From Eucalyptus grandis (lineage: Eukaryota > Streptophyta > Magnoliopsida > Myrtales > Myrtaceae): a stretch of DNA of 64,000 nucleotides. Shown here piece by piece: positions 54,091-64,000 of this stretch. The position numbers and the translations under genes are program-made. The stretch is from positions 992,001 through 1,056,000 of the forward strand of contig NC_052613.1 in NCBI RefSeq assembly GCF_016545825.1, written 5' to 3'. The notes under the pieces are model-generated. The model saw only the letters and a list, made by a program, of their open reading frames with translations, was not told the DNA's origin and ran no database searches. How positions within the stretch are numbered: the stretch's first letter is position 1; every line of letters starts with the position of its first letter.

Positions 54091-57000
54091 ATGCAGATGA
54101 GAAAATGCATGATGAAGCTCAGCAGATGCTGTTGTGCCTGTTTGACAAGATTCATTCAGACAACAGATGACACAAGGGATTCCAAGGCTTATCAGACGCT
54201 GGTGCGCCTATTCGATGGAGACAACATGACCATCCTCAAGCATTTAATCTATGCCAAGAACGACATACAGCCGCTGGTGGACGGTACCACAAGATTGAGG
54301 GTTTGGTCCTTCTTCCTTTTACCTCTTCCCTCCCATTATTGTACTCAATTGGCCTCGACCTAGTCAATATCTATCTACAGAAATATAACAGCAATGCTCT
54401 CTCACTTCACAACAACCAGGTCAGCCTCGAAGTGCTGAGAAAGAAAACAGTGTTGCTACTAATATCAGATCTTGACATCGCCATTGAAGACATAGAATTT
54501 CTCAATTACATCTACAGAGAGTATCATGCAAGGCCTGAGAACCAGTTTGAAATGGTGTGGCTTCCAATTGTGGATATCGATCCAAAATCAGCTGCTTCGG
54601 ATATGACCCATCAGCAGAAATTCGAGGAGCTGCAAAGCATCATGCCATGGTACACTGTCCACCACCCTTCAATCCTTGAACCAGCCGTGATCAGGTACAT
54701 AAGAGAGGAGTGGCGTTTCTCAAAGAGGGTCATCATAGTAGCTCTGGATCCACAGGGGAGGTTGGCGAGCCCCAATGCCCTCCACATGATCCGGATATGG
54801 GGAAATTTGGCCTTCCCTTTCACTAAGGAACGAGAGGAAGCGCTGTGGAGGGAGGAGAGTTGGACACTCAAGCTGATCATTGATGGCTTAGATGACGGGA
54901 CTATGGAGGAATGGGTAAAAACTTTCATCCCTAACGATCCTTTGTTCCCCATGTTTATTCTTAGATATGCATCTGTTGGGGAAATTAATTTTGTGAAGAA
55001 GATGAAGAAATATTAGTAGATCCTTAATGGCTTGATGCAAGATGACAATCACTATACTTAAGGTATTATTTGTCCATACTATTGTTGCTGCTTGGTTTAG
55101 AACAATTATACCTCTAGAATATACACCAAAGCCGCAGAGAAAGGAGTTCAGCAATTACTCGAATCTCTCTTGGAATTTTTCCTTGAATGTGTTGAGATTA
55201 CGTGTATGAAAAGAGAATAAAAGAGAGTTCAGAAGAAAAAGTGCATTTTTGAACGGCTGTGATTATTATAAATCATATGTGAATTAGTGTTTATTCAAAA
55301 AAAAAAAAACAATCAATACATCTCTTAGAAATAAGTATCTTATCTCCAACCATCACCATTTTTCATGTCAATAATAACTTCTTCATAACTATTAACTACT
55401 CTAACTTCCTTTTAGGCCGAAGAGTAGCCTCTTTTCATAATGAAGAGTCATGTCTTCTTTAATCAAGAGTCATGTCTTATTTTAATCAAAAGTCACGTAT
55501 TCTCTTAACTAAGAGACGCCTATTTATGATAACAAACTATTTCAACAATCCCCCACTTAGTTTGTTATCTACACTAATTTACATAAATTCATACATACAA
55601 GAACATATCTATTAAGATTTGAACCTTCAATTAGTGTAGATAATTCAATTAACCAAATCAGTGGTAGATAAAACTTTGAACCATCATTTTTTAATCAAAT
55701 TATTACACATATGAATTTATACACATTCAATTAGAAATTTTCTATGCTTAAGCACTTTTATGGCCTAAGTATACACATTTAGTTAGAAATTTCCCATGCT
55801 TAAGCACTTTTATGGCCTTATGCTTAGGGGTGAGCGGTTCCAAATTCGGTTTCACTTGGAACTTGAAATCTACCCTCACATATATGTTCTTTATTTTTTT
55901 AGAAGCCGGAACCTACCCATTGAAATATGGAGCCTAAAACTCACCCTAAGTTTTAGGATTGGTTCAAGGGTCTAATAGGTTCTTTCTTCTTCTTCTTCTT
56001 CCTTATTTATTTATTTATTTCATTTTTAGTCTAAAAGACGAAAATGAACGCAACAATAATGACCAAATTTTTCATTCATCAAAGAGAAAATAAAACGAAC
56101 AAAGTTATCAATAGTGAAAATGAAATTCTTGACAAGGACTTCAACTAAATAAAAGAGAGGAAATGGAGCAAAATCTGCATTGAAATGAAACAAAATTCAC
56201 TAGACTTCACTGTTGATTAGGGGTGAGTAATTTCAGGTTCCATATAGGTTCCACCTAGAACCTAGAACCTATCCATTTGAACAGATTCAATTCGAAATCC
56301 ATCCTGCATATCCTAAGACCTAGAACCTACCTAGTCATGATCTATTCAAGTTCCACTTATATTATCAATTGAACTATGGCAGTAAATTAAAACCTTTAAT
56401 GACCACCATTTGCTATTATAATTTACTGACCATAACTTATTTTTAGACATATGAAAGATATGGACATTAATAAAGTGGAAGTCTTAGTTATAAAATAGAA
56501 GCTCAAACTAATGCTTCTAAATTATACATTCATTATCGAACAACATGAAATATCACAAAATTGCATGAAGACAGAGACTAAGAAAAATACTAAAACTTGT
56601 TCGAGATTCTAAGTTACAGATTCAGGTTCAATCAAGAACCTAGAACCTACCAATCGGAACAGATTCCTTATTTTTTGGAACTTGGAATCTACCGTACATA
56701 TTTTGAAACCTAAAACTTACATGTACTCACTAGTATAGTTCTTAGGTTCTAGGTTCTACCTTAGAATCATGCTTACCCCTACTTGCTCCTCCTGCATTCA
56801 TTATAAATTACAAAAGTTCATCCAACTTTTTTTAGAAGCGGCACCATTTCTTATGTTTATATAGGTGAAGTTCTTGAATTTGTTACCTCAACATTCTCTT
56901 GCTAAAACCTTGAACTTCATTAGGAGTGTTGTGTTAAGCTCATCATCTTAACTTTCTATGAGTGCTAACCTTGTGTCCTGGTACTCAATCATCGTCAAGT

Positions 57001-60000
57001 TACAATAGCTTGTTGTTATCCATTTAACTTTAATAATTTTGTTAGAAAATATAAAGTCGGGTTTCTATTGTGCTTGACTATTATCAATTGGCCTAAGGCC
57101 CATTCCCTTGGCAATACTAGTTATTAAACCTCTCAAGAGTCCCTTAGTAAATGGATCAACTAAGTTATCCTTTGTCCGAATGTAAATTACTAAAATAACT
57201 CCATCAATAATTAATTGTCGAACATACTCATATCGCAAACTAATATATCTAGATTTTCCATTGTTTATTTTATTGTATGCCCTAAACATAATTGCCTCAC
57301 TATCACAACACAAAGATATGGCTGCCATTGGTTGTGACCACAACTCTTTATCCAATACTAAATTGCGCAACCATTTTGTCTCTTTATTAACCGCCAATAG
57401 TGATATAATTCATATTCAATTGTTGAATGAGTTATACATGTTTGCTTCTTTGATATTCGAGAGTTGCACCATTGGCAAGCTTTAAAAACCTCATTCTTTG
57501 AATATCCTTCTAGTACTATCGGTTGCCTTTCAATGCACAGTACTTGGATCACCAATAAATTTGGACAATTTACACACAATAATTATTATATCTGGTCTAA
57601 TGTAATGCATAATGTGCACCAAACTTCCAATTGCATTGGCATAACTATTGTGCTAAATGTTGTCTAGTATTTTTCCTCTTTGAATGATTTTCTCCACATA
57701 GTGACATTGACTTAAAGCATAACATCTACTATATTTGATCACTTTGATATCTAAAATTGTATCAACTTCTCTCAAATCTTTCAATTTTATACTAATAAGA
57801 TTGATACCTTTTAGTTTGGCAGAAGTATAGCCCAAGTGCCAAAACTTGGTACGAATGGACATTTAAGTGCCAAAAGTTTAAGTGTCACTTTTTTTAGGGA
57901 TATGTCCAGCGAAGTCCTAAAACTTGTCCGGAAAGTGCAATTGAATCGTAAAACTTACAAAAGTTCAATCAAGTCCTAAAACTTGTCAAGTTGGTTCAAT
58001 TGAGTCCTAAATTTAACACCGTTAAAAAATTAACGGAAATTGCCGACGTGGCGTTGACGTCATATTTTAAATGATTTTTTTATTTTTCAAATGGCTTTTT
58101 TAAATTATTTTTTATTCAAAATCTCTAAAAATTAGATTAAAAACTAAAAAGGAAAATCTAAATTTATTTAAAAAAGGAAAATCTAAATTTATTTTAAAAA
58201 ACAAAATTGTTCGAAAAAAAGGGCACCGGTGGACTTCCGCCTCCGCCGCCGCCCGTCGCCGGCCCCGGGCGAGGTGGCCGGTCCTCACTGGCGAGGCCTC
58301 GCCGCCCTCACGGGGCCGGCAACCGTCGCCCGCCTGGGCAAGGCCTCGTCGGCCTGGCTCGGGGCCGGCGAGGCTCGCCAGGATCTCGGTGAGGCTCACC
58401 TGGATCTAGCGAGCCTCGCCGGCCCCAAGCGAGGGCCGACAAGGCCCGCCCGGGGCAGGCCACGGTCGCCCTCCCTCGCCCGAGGCTGAGCGACCGTCGC
58501 TCGCCTAGGGTGGGCGACGGTCGCCGTCCCTCGCCCGGAGCTGGGGCGACCGTCGCCCGCCCGGGCGAGGCCTCGTCGGCCTCGCTTGGGGCCGGCGAGG
58601 CTCGCCGGATCTGGCGAGCCTCGCCCAGGGCGGGCGATGGTCGCCGGCCTCGCCCGGGGCTGGTGAGGGCCGGCCACCCCGCCTGTGGTCGACGACCGTC
58701 TCTCGGCCCCTCCCGCGATGGGCGCGCGGCGGGGGAGAAGAGCACTGATTTTTTTTTAAAATAATTTTAAAAATAACCTTTATAACTTTTCTTTTTAATT
58801 TTTGGTGAAAATAAGATAAAATAAATAAATTTAATTTTTTAGTTTTTAAAATTATTTTTTGAAAAAATGAATAAAAATCATTAAAAAATCCACGTGGAAA
58901 ATAAAAAATAATTTAAAATGACACGTCAGCATTTTTAACGGAAAAGGCTAACAGTGTTAATTTTAGGACTCAATTGAACTAACTTGACAAGTTTTAAGAT
59001 TTGATTGAACTTTTTGTAAGTTTTAGGACTCAATGCACTTTCCGGACAAGTTTTAAGACTTCGTTGAACATATCATTTTTTTTTAAAAGTGGGACACTTA
59101 AGTGACATCTCCAGCAAAATTCCACTAGAAATCCTATGTGGCAATTTTTTATTATTGTTTTCATCTACATGGCTCGTCGAAATGCTGACTCAACAAAAAG
59201 GCAAAAACGACGTCGTTTTTAAGCGAATTCGAATGTTTATATAAAAATTAATTAAATTAAATTATAAAAATAAATTATTATTATTATTTTAATTTACTTT
59301 TAAAAAAAGGTGGGGGAGAGGAGGCAGTGGCTGAGGGATGAGCCCTCGCCGCCGCTGCCTCCACTTCGTCGCCAGGAAGGGCCGGCGACGGTGGGGGGAG
59401 CGTCGGCCAAGGTCGCCGACCCCTGGATAGGGCTCGGTGTACCCAGCCGACCGGCGGTGAGGGCCGGGGGCCGGCAACCCTGGCTGACCCTCCCCCCTCC
59501 GTCGCCGGCCCTTCCCAGCGATGGTGGGGAGGCAGCTAGGGCACCCCCAGTCGACCGGTGGCGAGGGCTCGCGGGCCCTCACCACCGATCGGTCGGGGCC
59601 AGCGACCTCTACAAACCCTCCCCCCTCCGTCGCCACCCCTTCCCGACAGCGGCGGGAGGCGGTGGCGACAAGGGCTCAACCCTTTTTATTTAAAAATTGT
59701 ATTTTTAATTTTTAATGTTTTAAATAAATTTATTTTTAAATTAAATTTAATTGATTTTTATATTAATTTTTTACTACATCAGAGACAAAATGACGTCATT
59801 TTTGCATTTTTTTTTAGCTACATAAGCATGTAAAATGACGTCGTTTTGCACTTAACTCGTCGGAAAATTGCTTCGTCAACATTTTGGCCGAATTGACAAT
59901 TAAGTGATTCATTTTGCTCCGATTTTGGCACATAAGTGTCACTTTTCTAAATTTTGGCACTAAAGTATCACTGTATGCCAAGTTTTGGCACTCCAGGTGT

Positions 60001-63000
60001 CCGGCACTTCTTTTAGTTTTATTTATGCTAAGCATATTTGTATCCAGTATATCATCTACATATAAGCAGAGTATAACTCTATACTCTTGAGTAAGTTTTG
60101 AATAAATGAACTTAGTGACATTGTTATTTTTAAATCCATATGATAATACCACCGAATCAAATTTTCTCATGCCATTGTTTTGGTACTTTCTTTGTCTCTA
60201 CTCATGTTGTCATTCTCAACAAAATGCTCCTTTTTTGCAACTTTTTTCACGTAATTAGCCTCACGTTCACAAGAACATTCCTCAATTCGAATATGTTTTA
60301 TCACATTAGCCACAATTAGGTTCTCAATCGTGTGGAGAAGTTTATTTCGATAATCATTCCAAGTTGAGGGCAATTGTGAAATAATTGCAGCAACTTGAAG
60401 AGGTTCAAAAACTTCAAGCATAAAGCCTCTGAGTTTGGCAACATATATTTATAGTTCATCTGCTTGTTTAGAGACAAAATTTCGATTAATCATGGTAAAT
60501 ACAAAATATTTCAGAGCAGTAAATCTATCGGTACCTTGTTTATTGGTATTATATTTAGTCTCCAAGGCATTTCAAATGTCTCTGGGATTTGTGTAAAATT
60601 GGAAAGTTTCATGCAGACAATCCAATAAAGTATTGAGAATTCTTCCTCAGTACCTCCTTTCATCATCCTTGCGCCTTTTCCTTGCAACATTGATTTGATC
60701 AGAGTCATCATCCTTAAGATTTGGAGTAGTGAGCAAGTTGGGGTCTAGGATGTAGAAGATACATAATCCAGATAGAAGAAGAATCATATTCTCCTTCCAA
60801 CGGATGAAATTAGTTCCATCCTAAGGATCGATTCACAGTCAGTCAAGACTGCGAGCACTTGATGCAGCCAATGTCTGCATCTCCATAACAATAAATCCTT
60901 AAGATTGTTGGGGAAAATTTGTTTGGTGAAGAAGATGAAGAAGTAGAAGTAGATCATTGACTCTTTAATGCATGATGACGATCACTGTTCTTAGGATATT
61001 ACTTGCCCCTATTATTATTATTGTTGGGTTTAGAACAAATATACCTCCAAGATATACATCAACGCCATAGATAAATGAGCTAAGCAATTACTCAAATCTC
61101 TCTTGAAATCTCCTTGAATGTGTTCAGATTGCATGTATGAAAAGAGAAGAAGAAGGAGTTATGAAGAAAAAATGCATTTCTGAATGGTTGTGATTACTAT
61201 AAATAATATGTGAATTGGTGTTTATTCAAATAAAACCAATCAACACATCTCTTGAAAATAGGTACCTTATCCCCAACCACCACTACTCTTCATGTCAAGA
61301 ATAACTTCTTCATAACTACTGATAACTTCCTTTTAGGACAAAGAGTCGCCTCTTTTCATAATCAAGAGTCATGTCTTATCTTAACCAAAAGTCACGTATT
61401 CTCTTAACCAAGAGATACCTCTTTTATGATAACAAACTATTTGAACAGCAATCTCAAAAACACACTGAAAAGAGGCTTTGGCAAACAAACTTTGATTAAG
61501 AAAAAATATTCCGAGATGAACCATGGACCAGGCTTTATTTTCTCTGCAAAAAGTAAAGCGGAAGAGGAAGTAAAAGAGGAGTGAGACGCTTGATTCTGTA
61601 ACATATAGCGACCAAGGTCTGATTACATCGCTTAAAATTACCGCCAGAGGGACTAAGCATTGATAGGAACAACTTTTTCCATCGAGGAAAATGAATTTCC
61701 TTGTAGTAAAGTGCACGTAGCCTGAACTTTCACAGTATAAAGTAGTCCCAAATAATTCCTAGTAAATATATGCTGGACCATGTCCTAATGCAGACAAGTA
61801 TCGCATGTTAACAAAATGTGCGCGGAGTATTTGTGTCGGTAATTAAATAATTCCTACTTCTGATCAGGTGAGACAAGGATCATACATTTGCCTATTTGGA
61901 GGTGAGGACCTTGAATGGATCAGGAAGTTAACAGCCACAGCCAAAGAAGTCGCTAAGATTGCTGGTATCATGCTGGGAATGGTATACGTGGGAAAGAGTA
62001 ATTCAAAGGAAGGAGTGCGGAGAACAGCTGCGACGATCACCTCAGAGAAACTGAGTTACTGCTGGAATGACCCCAGATTCTTCTGGCTCTTCTGGGCTAG
62101 ACTCGAGAGCATGCTCCACTCAAAGGTGCACCTCGGGAACTCCATCGAAAACGACCCTTTACTGCCACGGATCCAGACGATACTCAACTTTGGCTTGAGC
62201 GACGAAGGATGGGCGGTTTTCTGTCAGGGTGTAGGGCCGGACATGGTGGAAGCCGAGGGCAACATTGTCCTAGAGAACATAGAGGAGTTCGATAAGTGGA
62301 AGGACGATGCAAATCAGAAGGGTTTCGTTAATGCACTGAGAGACCATCTAATACAGAAGCATCTGATGCGCCTGTTTGACGAGATTCATTTGGACAACTT
62401 GACCATGCTCAAGCATTTAATCTATGCCGAGGACGACATACAGCCGCTGGTGGACGGTACCACAAAATCGAGGGTTTGGTCCTACACTTCCTTTTACTTC
62501 TTCCCTCCCATTATTCTACTCAATTGGCCTCGATCTAGTCAATGTCTATCTACAGAAATATAACATCTCACAACAAACAGGTCGGCCTTGAAGTGCTGAG
62601 AAAGAAAACAGTGTTGCTACTAATATCAGATCTCGACATTTCCTTTGAAGACATGGAACTTCTCGACCACATCTACAGAGAGTCTCGTGCAAGGCCTGAG
62701 AACCAGTTCGAAATAGTGTGGCTTCCAATTGTGGATATCGCTCCAAAATCAGCTGCTTGGGATATGACCCATCAACAGATTTTCGAGACGCTGCAGAGCA
62801 TCATGCCATGGTACACTGTCCACCACCCTTCGATCCTTGAACCGGCCGTGATCAAGTACATAAGAGAGGAGTGGCGTTTCTCAAAGAGTATCATCATAGT
62901 AGCTCTGGATCCACAGGGGAGGTTGGCGAGCCCCAATGCCCTCCACATGATCCGGATATGGGGAACTTTGGCCTTCCCTTTCACCAAGGAGCGAGAGGAA

Positions 63001-63986
63001 GCGCTGTGGAGAGAGGAGAGTTGGACACTCAAGCTGATCATTGGTGGCTTAGACGACGGGACTATAAAGGAATGGGTAAAAACTTCATCCCTAACGATCC
63101 TTTTTTCCCCCAGATTTATTCTTAGTTATGCATCTTCAAAAACGCACTTGAAAGAGGCTTTGGCAAAAAACTGTGATGAAGAAAAAATATTCCAAGATGA
63201 ACCATGGACCAGGCCTTATTTTTCCTCATAAAAAGTAAAGAAGAAGAGGAAGTAAAAGACGAGTGAGACATTTGGTTCTATAACATATAGCAACCGAGAT
63301 TTGATTGCATCGCTTAAAACTACCGCCAGAAGAACAAAGCACGGCCAGGGACAACTTTTTCCATCGAGGAAAATGAATTTCCTTGTAGTAAAGTACACGT
63401 AGCCTGAACTTTCATAGTATAAAGTAGTCCCAAAAAATTCCTGGTAGATACATGCTGGACCATGTCCTAATGCAGACAAGTATCGCATAACAACAAAATG
63501 TGTACAGAGTATTCGTGTCAGTAATCTCTATTTCCTACTTCTGATCAGGTGACACAAGGATCATCCATTTGCCTATTTGGAAGCGAGGACCTTGAATGGA
63601 TCAGGAAGTTCACAGCCACAGCCAAACAAGCCGCTAAGACTGATGGTATCACGCTGGAAATGGTATATGTGGGAAAGAGCGATTCCAAGGAACGAGTGCA
63701 GCGTATAGCTGCAATGATCACCTCAGAGAAACTGAGTTATTGCTGGAACGATCCCACATTCTTCTGGTTATTTTGGGCTAGACTCGAGAGTATCCTCCAC
63801 TCGAAGGCACATCACGGGATCACCAGAAACGACCCTGTAATTGATGAGATCATGAAGATTCGCACTTATGACAAGACCGCCCAAGGATGGGCTATTTTGT
63901 GCCAAGGTGCGGGGATGGAGATGGGCACAGCCAGGAGCGACATTGCCCTCCTGGACAGCATGGGGGTGTTCCATGCACCGACCTAA
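54091..63986 (+). CDS. Fused double SEO gene (copies 2 and 3), N-terminally truncated
   Basis: Five exons can be placed, all with GT-AG boundaries and phase 0: 54091-54300, 54420-54914, 61868-62473, 62581-63075 and 63549-63986. The first three encode an SEO middle region (LLLISDLDIAIEDIEFL; MVWLPIVDIDPKSA) and a C-terminal SEO domain (ICLFGGEDLEWIRKLT). Exon 3 does not finish its domain: after FVNALRDHLIQK it runs directly into HLMRLFDEIHLDNLTMLKHL, the start of a second SEO middle region, which exons 4 and 5 complete as far as LDSMGVFHAPT and a stop. The second copy therefore lacks the terminal cysteine motif. Intron 2 is 6.95 kb because a copia element sits in it. Whether this is one gene, two decayed genes or a pseudogene needs transcripts. 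The SEO_N domain is missing. Confidence 0.65.
54097..54230 (+). repeat. Internal duplication at the 5' end of SEO copy 2
   Basis: Unit 1 begins GAGAAAATGCATGATGAAGC and ends CATTCAGACAAC. Unit 2 begins ACAAGGGATTCCAAGGCTTA and ends GGAGACAACATGACC; it is six bases shorter. It corresponds to the duplication at 28137-28273. Confidence 0.7.
54974..55547 (-). repeat. 3' LTR of the copia element
   Basis: This is 574 bp, bounded by TGTTGGGGAAATT and ACTATTTCAACA. The adjacent polypurine tract marks it as the 3' LTR of a minus-strand element. Confidence 0.9.
55548..55560 (-). other. Polypurine tract of the copia element
   Basis: On the minus strand it reads AAGTGGGGGAT immediately before TGTTGAAATAG, the start of the 3' LTR. 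This is the primer site for plus-strand DNA synthesis in copia elements. Confidence 0.85.
55728..55820. repeat. Imperfect direct repeat of about 45 bp
   Basis: Two copies share CACATT(C/T)A(A/G)TTAGAAATTT and CTTAAGCACTTTTATGGCCT. They lie inside the copia internal region. Confidence 0.75.
55825..56781. mobile_element. Probable hAT-like MITE, 'TTAGGGGTGAGC' termini
   Basis: The left end TTAGGGGTGAGCGGTTCC is inverted against GCTTACCCCTA at the right end. The arms are rich in GGTTCCA and GGAACCT motifs. A second left-end-like sequence (TTAGGGGTGAGTAATTTC) at 56218 suggests two overlapping or nested copies. No coding sequence. Confidence 0.55.
57065..57580 (-). pseudogene. Copia RNase H remnant
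   Basis: Fragments on two minus frames match the copia RNase H region: LEGYSKNE, SKKQTCITHSTIEYELYHYW, then AISLCCDSEAIMFRAYNKI, YISLRYEYVRQLI, TKDNLVDPFTKGL. Frame changes and lost residues show that it is decayed. Confidence 0.85.
57653..57817 (-). pseudogene. Copia reverse transcriptase remnant, part 2
   Basis: Reads KLKDLREVDTILDIKVIKYS and YALSQCHYVEKIIQ, the conserved C-terminal part of copia RT. The upstream part continues at 60010-60170 beyond the nested insertion. Confidence 0.85.
57818..60009. mobile_element. Foldback/MULE-like element nested in the copia element
   Basis: The arms AGTGCCAAAACTTGG and CCAAGTTTTGGCACT are inverted. CACTTAAGTG-type subterminal repeats and GACGTC palindromes (59207, 59790, 59835) match the element at 41505-42512. 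A 10-bp direct repeat CTTTTAGTTT (57808-57817 and 60010-60019) is a good target-site duplication, of the size seen with Mutator-like elements. Removing the element rejoins the copia RT. It is itself interrupted at 57898-59075. The GC core is at 59310-59680. Confidence 0.85.
57898..59075. mobile_element. Second-level nested foldback element
   Basis: The left end GGATATGTCCAGCGAAGTCC is inverted against the right end (reverse complement GATATGTTCAACGAAGTC). Arms continue through AAAACTTGTCCGGAAAGTGC and GCACTTTCCGGACAAGTTTT. The core 58220-58740 is extremely GC-rich (GGCGAGGCC and CTCGCC repeats). Flanks are T-runs, so the target duplication is hard to define. Confidence 0.88.
60010..60170 (-). 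pseudogene. Copia reverse transcriptase remnant, part 1
   Basis: Reads KFDSVVLSYGFKNNNVTKFI, then VILCLYVDDIL. The YVDD catalytic motif of reverse transcriptase is preserved in this fragment. The preceding RT motifs are deleted. Confidence 0.88.
60171..60850 (-). pseudogene. Copia gag remnants
   Basis: The segment 60171-60421 reads VAAIISQLPSTWNDYRNKLL and ANVIKHIRIEE, matching the gag (UBN2-type) region of plant copia elements. It joins almost directly to RT, so protease and integrase were deleted. The upstream part, 60511-60711, is open but more decayed. Confidence 0.75.
60906..61447 (-). repeat. 5' LTR of the copia element
   Basis: This is 542 bp, bounded by TGTTGGGGAAAATTTG and CTATTTGAACA. 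It is shorter than the other LTR through small indels. The expected tRNA-Met primer-binding site next to it is not recognisable. Confidence 0.88.
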
Positions 63987-64000
63987 GAACATGATGAGTT

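Larger units (their letters stand above)
54974..61447 (-). mobile_element. Degenerate Ty1-copia retrotransposon, minus strand, with nested insertions
   Basis: Two direct LTRs (54974-55547 and 60906-61447) share TG...CA ends and matching blocks through their length (TTGGGGAAA, GAAGAAGATGAAGAA, AAGTCACGTATTCTCTTAAC). They are visibly diverged, so the insertion is old. Flanks GCATC and GCAATC suggest a 5-bp duplication with one change. The polypurine tract (reverse complement of ATCCCCCACTT) next to the left LTR sets the orientation to minus. On that strand the order is gag remnants, a reverse-transcriptase tail, RNase H. Protease, integrase and most of the reverse transcriptase are absent. Nested elements occupy 57818-60009 and probably 55825-56781. 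It is not capable of moving by itself. Confidence 0.9.

Overview
The window is plant nuclear DNA, most likely from a woody rosid eudicot. The evidence is genes split by many short introns, a plastid bS21 ribosomal protein gene, a coiled-coil NBS-LRR resistance gene, sieve-element-occlusion (SEO) genes, which are a eudicot phloem family, tRNA-derived SINEs with poly(A) tails, a Ty1-copia element, and many AT-rich foldback elements with very GC-rich cores. I lean towards Myrtales, but the sequence does not prove it.

The left 27 kb is a compact block of conserved single-copy housekeeping genes. From left to right they are plastid RPS21 (minus, 2 exons), a TEL2/TELO2-type protein (minus, 13 exons), ELP3, the Elongator catalytic subunit (plus, 9 exons, exactly 565 codons), and a KLHDC4-type Kelch protein (minus, 20 exons, 685 codons). 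TEL2 and ELP3 are divergent across about 1.6 kb. ELP3 and KLHDC4 are convergent. Two of these genes appear to lack exactly one base: RPS21 near its transit peptide, and TEL2 at the exon 8/exon 9 junction.

From 28.1 kb the window becomes accessory. A truncated SEO gene lies head to head with KLHDC4. From 30 to 43.5 kb there is a graveyard of nested transposable elements: MITE-like foldbacks, a SINE inside a foldback, and a 2.84 kb solo LTR with a perfect 5-bp duplication inside another foldback. An intact, intronless CC-NBS-LRR gene (836 aa) follows at 43.5-46.0 kb.

At 51.27 kb a segmental duplication begins. It copies the first four KLHDC4 exons, the divergent promoter region and the SEO gene. 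The KLHDC4 copy is cut in exon 4. The SEO copy carries a decayed minus-strand copia element (54974-61447) in an intron, and that element is itself interrupted by two nested foldback elements. The terminal SEO exon is fused in frame to a third SEO copy, so one transcript could encode two tandem SEO middle + C-terminal modules if the 7 kb intron is spliced. No SEO copy here has the usual N-terminal SEO domain.

The main unexplained structure is a shared architecture among many foldback elements with different termini: AT-rich inverted arm, pyrimidine tract, GC-rich GGCGAGG-type core, purine tract, inverted arm.
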